From the NCBI GenBank assembly GCA_022496805.1, contig CM040085.1, positions 32,951,811 through 33,015,810 on the forward strand: DNA of 64,000 nt, in the 5' to 3' direction. Shown here piece by piece: positions 53,901 to 64,000 of the stretch. The notes below the pieces were generated by a model. That model was given only the letters and a program-made list of their open reading frames with translations. It was not told the origin of the DNA and did no database searches. Each line of letters opens with the position of its first letter. The first letter of the stretch is position 1. Source of the DNA: Pohlia nutans. Its lineage: Eukaryota > Streptophyta > Bryopsida > Bryales > Mniaceae. The translations under genes and the position numbers were made by a program.

Positions 53901-56399
53901 GAAGTGGACGTTGCGCAAAGTTGCATATATGATTGTGTTGATCAGCTATTGGTCTCTAGCCGAGTCTAAAAGTGGATATGAGCTAGACTTGAAAGCTTGC
54001 GGCACCCAAATCTGAGATGTTAGAAGGGCCTACAAAAAGAGCACTTCACAACCAGAGCTAGAACAATTGTTCTTCCCAACACAACATTTGCCACTTAGCT
54101 TTACACTCCACCATCGCTTGCATCAACACTTGAACTACCACTTCCAACCGCATACCTAAGCTAACAACCATTGAAGAGACACAAATCGTGGCCTCCCCGC
54201 CCTAAAGTTCAATCACATTCTTTCCACCTTATTCCTTAATTTGTGTTCCACATTTACTTAAATGCACTTGGTTGCAAACTCCCATAGCACATTACCTTTA
54301 TTAAATTCTTCATACATAGATCCACTATGGAATAGTTGTCACACTACACTAAAAATACCTGTAGACCCTCATTCATTTAGATACACAAAACATTACCCAC
54401 ACAAAATTCTAGAATAGAAAACAAGTGCCCAAAAGTCCCAACAATCAAGCGACCATTTAACACAAGAAGGGGTCATCAAATGCAATTGTTTGGTGGTCAT
54501 TGCCAAGGGCATGAACCTCATCAAAACCACCGATCAAAGAATAGAAATGCAATTGTTAGCATGCTCACTTCGGCGCCATGAATGTTATTTTGATCTTCTA
54601 TTCACAAAAAAAGTCGACGTACACATCGGAAACTTATGTGCTTCAAGTCTTGATGTGCAACCGGCGCTAATGATGTCTTTTTCTCTCCCTAGGCCTTCTT
54701 CTCCGCCATCTTTGCAATATTTTGTATATGGTCCTCAACAACCCTCCCCACCAAATCATGATCCGCCATAGTCCCAATAAAAATTAAAATCAACCCATCA
54801 CTTCAAGAAAAAACTCCAAAACCAAAAACCCAAGATAAAACAAAAACAACGACGACGACTACTACAACATTTCAAATCAAACAAACTCCAAAGTAAAAAA
54901 AGCATAAACATGAAAATCCAACAAAGACAATATTTTAAGAAATCAAAGGAAGAGAGATGAGCATATATGTTGGAAGGTTTGTCTTAACGTCCACCCCAAC
55001 GTCCACTCTTATCATCCACGAATGAAAATCTTGTCAAATCATCCCTAATTAGAGTCGCTAAAATCTTCCGTCACAAGCAACAAGAACACCTCACTCATTA
55101 CATACACACCTAAACATGTAGAACTCTGAGTGAAAGGTTTGGAAGAAGTTGGCATCAGCACAAGCGACAAAAGGGTTTGAAAGAAGATACAAAACGGAAA
55201 AAACTTGAGTGGTTGAAGAACAAAGAAAGATTGAGAGTAAAACATGAAATGAAGAAGAAGAGGCTTTGGTAATACTTACAATGAGCCATGGCAACGGAAG
55301 TGGAAAAGGAAGGAGCTTTGTCAAAAGCCATGGGTTAAAAGTTGCCGTCTTCAACCGTGCTCGGATTCACTACTCTAAACCCTAACTAGTCTACATTAAT
55401 GAGGTCTGAAATTTGTCTTCTTCAACCCCACTTGGACTCATTGCTCTTAGTCCTAGCCAATCCGAGTCAGTGAGGTTTGAGGCGGGGTTGAGGCGCAAAA
55501 TGCTTGGACGTTATCATGACCCTCCCTCAAGCAAATGGATTCAACTGTTCTTGTTGTCCGAGCTGACAGTTGGAGCTGCGGGCTCGATTGGCTTTTAAAT
55601 CAAGGGGTTGTCTTGCACGAGCAACTAGTAACGTGATGCAGGTTGGAAGTAAGGCCAAGGGAATGCGGATTGGAATCACAAGAACAATGCAATGGGGTTG
55701 ATGAGAGCCCTTGATTTGCACTAAGGCAACGTTTTTAAATTAAAGTACTCAAGAAAAATAAGTCAAAATGCTAAATATCATTTTTTTAAACTCATAAGCT
55801 TTCTTGAGGCCTTTTGACCTTTGAAGGTTAATTTGAAAACTTTAGTATCTTGGTTGTTCTTAGAAATGATTATTTTAATAAATTCTTATGTTTAAATTTA
55901 AACATGAACCTCTTCGGTGATAAATGCCCTTCATGAATCACTTCAAAGATTCCTTTGTTTTTAAATATGAACCTCTTTGATTCATGAACCTTTGGTTCTA
56001 AATACAATTGATGATTTAGTGTGAAGTTCTTCTCTTTAAATCTTCCAATGTCTTAGCCCAAGCAATTATTCTATAATCCTACAACCCTTTCTACATAAAA
56101 CTTTCTATTTTACTTTAGCAATCCAAATGATCCAAAATGTGATCCCTCATATCAAATGCAAAAGACTAATAAGTGAATGCTACATGATTTATGAAGTTGT
56201 TTCAAATTAAAACCACTTAAAACAAGAAAGGGTAGTTAACTTCTTTATTTTCTTTTTTCTCTTATACTCTTTCTCCAAGGGTATGTCTAGTCTAAAGTAT
56301 ATCAATGATGATTTTACTCTTCAATTTGCCTTTTGTTGGTTTTTTAATCAATAAATGTGCCTAACAGAGCTATTTGTAAAGCAAAATCTAGTTGTCTAA
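50971..56399. other. AT-rich intergenic block without recognised genes
   Basis: Contains a 24-base A run at about 51579-51602 and a TTAA plus TCCCTTAAGCACC end-like motif at 53810-53826 without partner. GC-richer stretches at 54490-54771 and 55045-55600 have short open frames with no family motif. These may be decayed transposons, but I cannot assign them. Confidence 0.3.
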
Positions 56400-57180
56400 C
56401 AGCCTAACTCTAGTTGTCTAACAACCTCACAATGTAGTCACCAACAGCGTTGCAATGTCAGTCACCAATATCCAACCTGTCAATGTTGGTCACTAACAAC
56501 CAACAGTCACAATGTAAATTACCAACAATATGGTAATGTCGGTCACTAACAACCAACAATCACAATGTAAATCACCAATAGTATGGTAATATAGTCACAA
56601 ACAACCAAAAGTCACACAATGTCACAATGTCAGTCATTCCTCTTGATGCGCCTCAGAGATTGTCCAAACTATACGTACATTCCTGTTGTTGCTTACTAAC
56701 CTTGCGTGTGATCAAATAGCTAAGAGACGGACGGAAGGAGACGTTTACATGACGGAGCTGCGGGAACCGCCGCTCGCCGCAAGACAAGACGTTCTTTGCG
56801 CGCCTAGATGCACAGCTACGAAAGTGAACAAATTCTTCAAGAAGAAAGAAGGTGAGTACATTGCCCGCGCCGGTGTTCAAGAGAAGCAGATGTTGTCGTT
56901 GCTCAACGTGACAATTTAGTCACTAACAATTTTGCAATGTGACAACAGTAGCAATGTCAATGTCATTAAGTCACAAACAACCAACAACAATGACAGTGGC
57001 AATACTAACAGCCATGCATGGCAATGTCATCCAATAGTCACAGTGTCATTCATCAATGAGCCAATAGTAAATATTAGTCACCAAAGCTACAATGTCACCA
57101 ACAGCCACAATGTCAGCAATGTCACCAAGAACCATAGCCAATCAATAGTCACAAATGTCAATAGCTAAGAGTCAAGCGTT
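56400..57180. repeat. Degenerate CAATGTCAGTCACCAACA repeats
   Basis: Irregular short repeats of AATGTCA/GTCAC(C/A)AACA fill 56400-56640 and 56920-57180. A GC-rich segment of about 280 bp carrying the SPX-like fragment is inserted between the two blocks. Confidence 0.75.
56725..56913 (+). pseudogene. PHO1-like SPX-domain exon fragment
   Basis: EGDVYMTELREP and then KVNKFFKKKEGEYIARAG with QEKQML match the segment of plant PHO1-type phosphate exporters that ends in the SPX motif (VYETELLEP...FFxxLDxxLNKVNxFYxxKExEFxxRxxxLxxQM). The middle of the match (KTFFARLDAQLRK, about 56789-56821) is in another frame: two compensating single-base shifts restore the original frame. The SPX domain binds inositol pyrophosphates in phosphate sensing, but this isolated exon lies in repeats with no neighbouring exons, so it is a relic or captured fragment. 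Confidence 0.65.
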
Positions 57181-58924
57181 AGGCCGTTTTCCACACGGGC
57201 CAAAAGCCAAGTGTTAAGGCCACTTTCTACAAAGGCCAAGAGTCAAGGGCCGGTCGTAGAAGATTAGAATGGCAAGTTATAAAAGGTTCAATTTTAGAAA
57301 TCAACCCCAATTGTTTTTGACTTGAAGCCAACAACACTCCAAAAGTTTGTCACTCACCAACAACCAAACAACCAAAAGCACTTGGCTTTGGATGAGTATA
57401 AGGTTAGAGTAGAGGCACGGCGAGATTCTACCATTGAAAGTCTAGTGTGGTTTGAAGGAGCTTTTCTTGCATTGGGAAGGTGGTATGTTCAATCTCTTTG
57501 ACAATGCAGAGTGTGGTGGTTGATTCATAAAAACGGAGGCAAAACTCATTTTTGTTGCATCTTTTGTCTTTTCTTTCCTCTTCTAGTAAAATTTTGCTAG
57601 ACTTTACAAATAACTCTAATCACTCTTTCATTTTTTAAAGTGTTCGTTTTATTATCTTTGTCATTGCCATAGCATCTCACGTCTTTCATGAGCTATTGCT
57701 TCTACAACATAATTTGACTATTTAAAAGCATTTTGGTCTAGTACAAATAAGGTGGTATGTTTTGATCCCTAAAAAGATTTTATTCTAGAAAAACCAAGTT
57801 TAGGAAATGCTTTGATCAAAGTGCAAAATCTCAAAAAAATGGATACAACACTTTAAATCATTAAAAAGATTTTAAAACAAAATAAAAACAAACTAAAAGT
57901 CGGCCGTTGTAAGAACTTTTTGAAGAAGAGATTTCAACAAAGAAATAGAGATAGTAATTTTTAATGTTTACAACTACAATTGCAAGGGAGCCTTGTTTGC
58001 ACCTTTGTGAAAAACAAGATATTTACTATTTTTTATTGCCCCTTGCACCATACGTATATGAGTATATGGAGAACATAGTCAAAAAAAGGTGACTTCTAGA
58101 TTGTTAATTTTGGGCACTCAAAAATCCTAAAAATCATGAATATTAAGAACACAACAAATTAGCCAAATTACATTTAAAAAACAAACGATCCTACAAAAAT
58201 TCAAAAAAAAATTAAACTATAATTAAGAGGATGACATCCACCTTCAACATATATTTCAACTGCATTGCCTCATTATTTCAAAAGTTATGATACAAGACTT
58301 GTCGTACGAGCAATAGTACAGGATCATAACTTTTTGAGTCACACTCTAAGATTCTTTGGATTGATTTGATCAATATCTGAGATTAAACAACAGTGCTCAG
58401 CTATGGCAGACATCTCGTCGGGGTAACTATAAACTGCAAATCTGCAATCCGTGATTACGATTACATGAACTACATGTGCAGGGATAAAATTCAGTAACTA
58501 GAGGACCTTGAGCACGTCGTAATAAACTTCTCTAAAGATTGATTGATGGTCTACAAGTGAGTGGTTCACCATCTAAGAAGACCTGTTAAGTGTCAGTTTT
58601 AAGACACGACTATTAAATGTGAATGTCTAGCTGCCGAATCAAGAAATGACATCACAATTGACATCAGAAGACTACAGGAGACACAACCAAGTGAAAGAAG
58701 TGAACACAAGGCATTACTTCCGCAGAAAAAAAATTATTGTTGTGTTGTGCACCACCAACAATGACTAAACCGTTGTTATGTTAAACACTCAGCATTTAAG
58801 TTGCTGAGTCGAGCTGCTACAACGCTGTTGCACCAAAATGAGCCTGGAGGGTCTGTACCAAATCAATATTGCAAGCAAAACTCCTAATTGTTTCACGAAC
58901 CGATCAATTGTTGTTCTATCTATC
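57181..58924. other. AT-rich intergenic DNA
   Basis: No supported gene. The distal part adjoins the 3' end of the RBBP5-like gene and may include its 3' UTR. Confidence 0.3.
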
Positions 58925-61900
58925 TTACATAGATGGAGATCCGTAAGCTGAACTTGTATCGTTGTGTGATAATGAAGCAACGGGTTTCAATCGTTGCACC
59001 CGCTTCACGGTCTTCTTCGGAATGGAATGCTCCTAATGTCAAACACACACAACAAATGAATGAATGCGTTAGATAGAAATCCTAGAAGACTCAGACGCAT
59101 CCTTTTATTGAAGACTGGTGCTACACAGATAATTTGCCATCACTGTTGAAACGTTGAAACCAGTAACTTGTTTTAATTTGAGAAGCCAAAGCAATGAGGG
59201 CTTTCTTTTTGAGGAGGGACCCCAACAATCCAATGATTCTATCGAGAATGGAATGGATTAAAAAAAAAGTAAGGTAAGAAATACGGACCTCGTCTTCAGT
59301 ATATCCCTGAGAGTCTTCTACTTCACGGTTCTTCAATTTCGGGGTGACACTTGATGGTCCACCACTTCCGTTACTAACAAAAAGTTTGGTCGGAGCCGGA
59401 GATGAGCCCTTAGCTAAGTCACCTTTTCCCAGCTTCGAAGTGGAACCAGGCTTCTTCACTGAAACCTTGCGGCCCCTCTCTGCCTGAAGCTCTGCTGCTT
59501 TTTCTGACAACTTCCGCCTGCGCTTGATGCGGCCAGTGGGCCCTATTTCTTCATCTGTATAAAAGACAACATTTCTAGATGAGATTCGTGAGTAAACAAT
59601 ACGACAACCTACTACTCATGCCAAAGTATTAACAACCAAACTAATGCTTGCTAGCTGCCCAAGTCCAGAATGATTTATAAATGAGCCCTTCAGTTCACCT
59701 TCAGAATTTTGTTCTGCATGGTTATAATCTGGCTCAGTATCGGAGTCCTGCGAGCCTGCAGAGTTCGATGGAGTCGTGCTCCCGGCCGTGACCTTTGGAA
59801 CAGCCTGCGCTGTGTTTGGAGAATTAGCCACAGGAGAAGGCGGAGTCTGACGTGGCGGGGAAGCATCGCGATCTGGGACTGTCGGTAAGAAGTACAGCCC
59901 ATCCTCCGATTCATCACTGTCGCTGAATGCAGCCACTTTTTCGGTTGTCATAATGTCCACGTCAGCATCTTCATCCACGCGTGTTGGTTTGACCTGTATA
60001 ACATAAACCATTAGTTCTAATCAGCGTGAATAATCTCTGAAGAAGAAATTCTTAACTTACACGGGGAAAATTTTTGCAACAGATTATTTTACAACATGCA
60101 TGTGGAATGAAAGAATCTGGGAAAGTAAATAAACTTCAGCAAAATTGAGGCCAGGCTACCTTGTCGGTTTCAGGCATGATGTCAAACTCGTCTTCTCTCT
60201 CCACGTACTCCTCATTTTCTTCTAGTTCCTTGAAATCAGGTGCAAATGCACTCCAATTCTCTGTGTAATCTTTGGCCCATAAATATATTACACCTGACAT
60301 AGACACAGAAGCAACTACTGGGCGAGTCGGGTGCCAAGCCAAATCAGCGAGTCCTTCCTTCTGGCCTTCCAATATTCGAGCCAGTTGCCCAAAATTCCTA
60401 ACACGAACACATGAGAGTTCAGTGGTTAGTAGAACCCAACAGTTTTGGCCAGGCAAAATTCATTAATTCGTTAATTAATTAAATCCTCATGATTTTGGCC
60501 ATAAAAAATTTAGTTCTGAGAAAATTTCTGATGCCTGGTCGGACCATTTGTAGCAGAAGTTGGAACAAAAGAGAAATCTGAATGTTGCAGCATAATAATA
60601 TATTTAAAGAGTAAGCGAGGTTGTAACTAACACCTGTTCCAAATGTGAATTTTATGCTCTCCCTTGTTGGCAGAGGCTCCGACCACACACTCACCATCCC
60701 CATTAAAGCATGGGGCCTTCCAGTGCATTTTATTTACACAGTCTTGAAAATCTTTTGTAAATTTTAGACATGGGACATCTCGAGACATGCCAGATCCATT
60801 TTCTTTTTGATCAACTAGAGATATCAGAGCTTTGGCGGCACCATCTCTGGGCAACAGGTTCTCAAACACTCTCAAGATTCTGTCTGTAGAATTTGTGAGA
60901 AGAAACTGGCCATTGCGACTGAATACAATCTGTCTGATTGCAGCGTTTCCTGGAACCTGCGTTACCGATAGAGAGTCTTCGTCAGTGTAATCGAGCTAAA
61001 AATTGAGCAAAATTAGGATTAGGTTAAACTTCATAATCTGAAGAAGAGCATCACCTCCTGAGTACGAGAAACTTATCTTTACAGATTGACGTTATGACCT
61101 GAAAATAAGGTACATCGAAACGTGCCAACTGAAGAGAAAATTGCATGATGGACTACTGGATACAAACTAATAAACAAATCAAACCCAGAGCGCAGTAGAT
61201 ACTCTCTTCTTAGTGAGACACTCAGGTATAAAAGATAGTATGACTCCTGCGACAAACTTGAAACCCGGGTCAAACTCAAAACAGATTACTCACCTGCACG
61301 ACTGTCCGAGTTTGTCTTGTCTCGGTGTCGATCACTAAAATCTCTCCCTTAAAATTCCCAACATATATAAGGTCTCCCTTCTTGTTGAAACTGGCTGCTG
61401 AAGGGGAATACGGTGCACTTGCATCTCCAAATTTACCACCACGAGCCTGTGGAGCACCATTTTCCCCATCTATTGAAGAGACTAATACAGGAAGCGCCTG
61501 GATATCCCCTGTTTGACAAGAGCATGTTGTCAGTTATACGATTGAAATATTGGCAGCTAAGAGATGCAATCGAGATCCAATAATTATGAAAATTCGAGCT
61601 CAGCGTCAGATATTTTCTATTTCTTTATTTAAGTGTCGGGGTTCTCATGTGCTTCACTTCAGCCAAATCCTACTGGAGGGCACAGTTCATACCAACGTCG
61701 ACCTTATCTACTGAAGACCTCAGGCTTGCTTACACAATTCAAGGCTCCTAGGGTATTAAGGCTTGGTATTTTTCGTAAGACATGTCAATTGAAGACTCAC
61801 ATAGATGACTTGCCACTTCACATATACGTATAAGAAAAACGAACTTTAAAGGCGGCACGAATTATGAAGCAACCATCAGAATGTACCTGTTTCAAAATTT

Positions 61901-63394
61901 ACCAAGATCGGTGCTCCAGACATTGGACATGCCAAACACAAAGATGGCCGATTGATTCCAGGATAGAGTCGCGCATGCAAAGCCGATGTTTGCAAAGTGA
62001 CCGTGCCAATTTTGACTCCCTTCCCAACATCCCATAGCGATAGGGTTTTGTCAGTCGCAGCAGAGAGAAGACGATGGCCACACTTTGACCAACTCACGCT
62101 GGTGATCGGAGAAGCAATTTCTTTCTCACGAAGCTCCTTTGCGACGCCTCGAGTATCGAAATCCCAAATGATGCACGATCCATCATTGCATCCAGCTGCA
62201 TAAGGAAAACAAAAAGGAAACCTCAGTACTTGAAGCCCAGTCATATGCACTGAATAGTCTACGATCTGCAGAAGAGAGCCCGACAACTCCATTCAGTCAA
62301 AGGGTCTTGATTGATACTGTAACTATCAATCAAAGGTCCATGACAGTTTGCTATTATGAATTTGAAAGAGTAATAATAATGAGCAGCACCTGCAAGAAGT
62401 GTTCCTCGACGATTGAATGAAATGCACTTAGTGACTCCGTGCTCCAAGTATTCCTCTATCACTTCTGGGAAGTCACTTTGAAACGGATCTGCATATGCAG
62501 AGAATTGAGTCAGTTCCCGAAACCGACATGTGATAGCTGAGAGGTCCAATCAAAACACCCGAAATTTCAAGGGAAACGACATGGTGCAACAAGTAATATA
62601 ACCCTGCGGATCAGAATACTTTCAATAATAAAAAGAAACTAACATATGAAACCTTCCTCCGTGCATTACAAAGAAACTGCCACTGTCGAACCAAAATTCG
62701 AGAATTATACTCCAACGACTCTTTGAAATTTTTACTAAAACGACTCTTTTAAGTCAGGCTTTACAAGTCCAAACACTTGATCGTTACTGGAGCATCTATA
62801 ATGTTGCACATCGCTGAATTGTCAGACTGCACAATTCCGGTGTCTGAAAAACAAAAAAGTGGAGAGAGGAAAGAGTAGAGCTAAGCCATCATTGCAGGCT
62901 AGCGCAAAGTCATATTGATTCTAATTTACAATTCATTCGTGTTGTAATAAGTTTTGAAAAGAGGAAAATCGTCTAATTGCACTAATCGAATTATTTTAAA
63001 CATGCATGGAAAGCTTTACAAGAAGACGAACCTACACCTTGAGAGTGAACTAGACTTCGTTTCAAAAACAGTAACGACCTCCAAAAACCGTCACTCATCG
63101 AAAAAACAACTAATCCTCCCAGCAAGAATCCCCTTCGCAAGAAACTGTTCCACGCAAACCCTGAGACTCCACTCCACGTCACAAAAACCACTCCGCTCCA
63201 CGAAAACCTCATTGGAAAAAATAAAAATACGACTCAACAAAATCTCAATGCACTCCCTCCACGAGGCGAGCGAGCGGCAATGCAGAACGTCGCACCATAT
63301 TCCCAACCGTGGCACCGAAAATTATTTTCCTCGTTTGCGAAAACAAAACAGAGGGAACAGAATCGACAAACTCACCAAGCAAGCAGAGATTCAT
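58925..63394 (-). CDS. RBL: RBBP5 homologue (RBL), WD40 subunit of COMPASS, 9 exons
   Basis: Reverse-strand exons 63394-63376, 62488-62390, 62195-61887, 61508-61294, 60956-60634, 60397-60160, 59993-59699, 59554-59289 and 59032-58925 join in frame to 623 residues. RBBP5/RBL is a core subunit (with WDR5 and ASH2) of histone H3K4 methyltransferase complexes in the nucleus. The first exon gives only MNLCLL; then DPFQSDFPEVIEEYLEHGVT and FNRRGTLLAAGCNDGSCIIW open the beta-propeller, with ITSVSWSKCGHRLLSAATDK, FNKKGDLIYVGNFKGEILVI, IVFSRNGQFLLTNSTDRILR, MHWKAPCFNGDGECVVGASA and WAKDYTENWSAFAPDF. The acidic hinge ELEENEEYVEREDEFDIMPE (about 378-397) corresponds to the segment that in animals contacts ASH2L and activates the enzyme. 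A Ser/Pro/Asp-rich tail and a basic stretch GRIKRRRKLSEKAAELQAER follow. Exon 1 and the last exon are the least certain. Confidence 0.92.
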
Positions 63395-64000
63395 GATGTC
63401 CGATCATGAGACAGCAAACAGCGAGCGTCATCAAAAGCTTCCTCCCGCTTCGAATCCTTTGGAGCTGGAGCGCTGAACACAAAAGACAGCACAAGACAGA
63501 GTGCTGGGAATGGTGACTAAAACTAAGCAACAAAAAGAAGAGGAAGAAGAAGAAGAAGTAGCGAATTCCGGCTTGAACTAGTTTGTAAGAAATTGCTTGT
63601 TCCGTTGGCTATGGCGTTGAAGCTCCATCGTTCTTGCAACGGCGTTGTTGATGTTTTTCTTCTCCATCGCTTTGTCTGTCTGTTGCGAGAGCCTCGCTTC
63701 TCGTTAGGTCTATGGGATGGGTCCTTTTCACACCACCTTCTTCATTCTATCTTTTTCTTTTTCTTTAATTCTTTGTCTTTTTTATTCTTTTGGACAAAGA
63801 TGACGTGGCAAAGGACAAATAGACCATAGGGGTGTCGGCGATTTGGAAACGAGACTCAAATCTCACGGCTCGGGCTACTACTTTTATACGCAATTGATTT
63901 TAGAATCCCATTGAATTTGATTTAAAAAATAAAATTGATATGTTGCATCACTATGACATCCTCATTGTGTCTTGATATATTATTACAAGGACAAAACTCA
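63395..64000. promoter_or_regulatory. RBL: Upstream region of the RBBP5-like gene
   Basis: Contains a GAAGAAGAAGAAGAAG run (63540-63559), i.e. (CTT)n on the gene's sense strand, as in the LIP5 leader; likely 5' UTR and promoter on the reverse strand. A forward open frame at 63593-63829 has a low-complexity F/L-rich end and is not called. Confidence 0.45.

Noticed and set aside
54490..54771. Open frame of 93 codons in a GC-richer patch
   Set aside because: No motif, no splice context and no compositional continuity; most likely fortuitous or heavily decayed.
63593..63829. Forward open frame upstream of the RBBP5-like gene
   Set aside because: It opens at a non-ATG, ends in a low-complexity F/L stretch and overlaps the probable leader/promoter of the reverse-strand gene.

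Overview
The window is land-plant nuclear DNA: intron-containing genes with plant-type products (an XS/XH-domain RNA-directed DNA methylation factor, a LIP5/VTA1 homologue, an RBBP5-like WD40 protein) lie between AT-rich, repeat-filled intergenic blocks. Intron sizes (about 100-1100 nt), an animal-like EXT-type GT47 gene and an unusual LINE make a non-seed plant (bryophyte or fern/lycophyte) my best guess, but the sequence alone does not settle the lineage.

Layout. 0.7-2.2 kb: exostosin-like GT47 gene with one frameshift. 3-11 kb: repeats and gene debris, including a 108-bp foldback element, an unspliced PAF1 fragment, a 1.55-kb terminal-inverted-repeat (TIR) element carrying a tRNA-derived SINE, and a decayed unknown ORF with TGA stops. 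11.3-17.1 kb: Ty1/copia element (313-bp LTRs, ATACC target duplication, iMet-tRNA primer site, reverse strand) with pol lesions and an antisense F-box-like ORF. 17.9-18.6 kb: a foldback element split by a TTAA-flanked element, itself split by another. 18.8-31.6 kb: a three-level nest, namely a palindrome of about 1.2 kb, interrupted at TTAA by a piggyBac-like element, interrupted by a 10.65-kb LINE. 33.3-38.1 kb: LIP5 (7 exons) with two oppositely oriented Stowaway-type MITEs in introns. 40.2-44.0 kb: XS/XH (FDM/IDN2-type) gene on the reverse strand (8 exons). 45.0-49.2 kb: cluster of TTAA-flanked elements, several nested in one another. 49.4-51 kb: satellite of about 155-bp units hit by a 5'-truncated copy of the LINE. 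51-58.9 kb: AT-rich DNA with a PHO1-like SPX exon fragment inside degenerate repeats. 58.9-63.4 kb: RBBP5/RBL gene on the reverse strand (9 exons).

The most striking content is (a) the LINE. It encodes an apurinic (APE)-type endonuclease, reverse transcriptase, RNase H and a C-terminal KPD...E domain like the restriction-like endonuclease of R2-type elements, and it has 2A-like ribosome-skipping motifs (GDIETNPGP) at the head of its ORFs in a repeated 5' module. Also striking is (b) a family of TTAA-inserting elements with CCC(C/T)TAAA termini, for which the window itself supplies two uninterrupted comparison sites. The three intact host genes share no pathway (ESCRT/MVB trafficking, RdDM, H3K4 methylation) and are simply neighbours. 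All exon models were deduced by eye from GT/AG sites, reading-frame continuity and remembered family similarity; nothing was searched.
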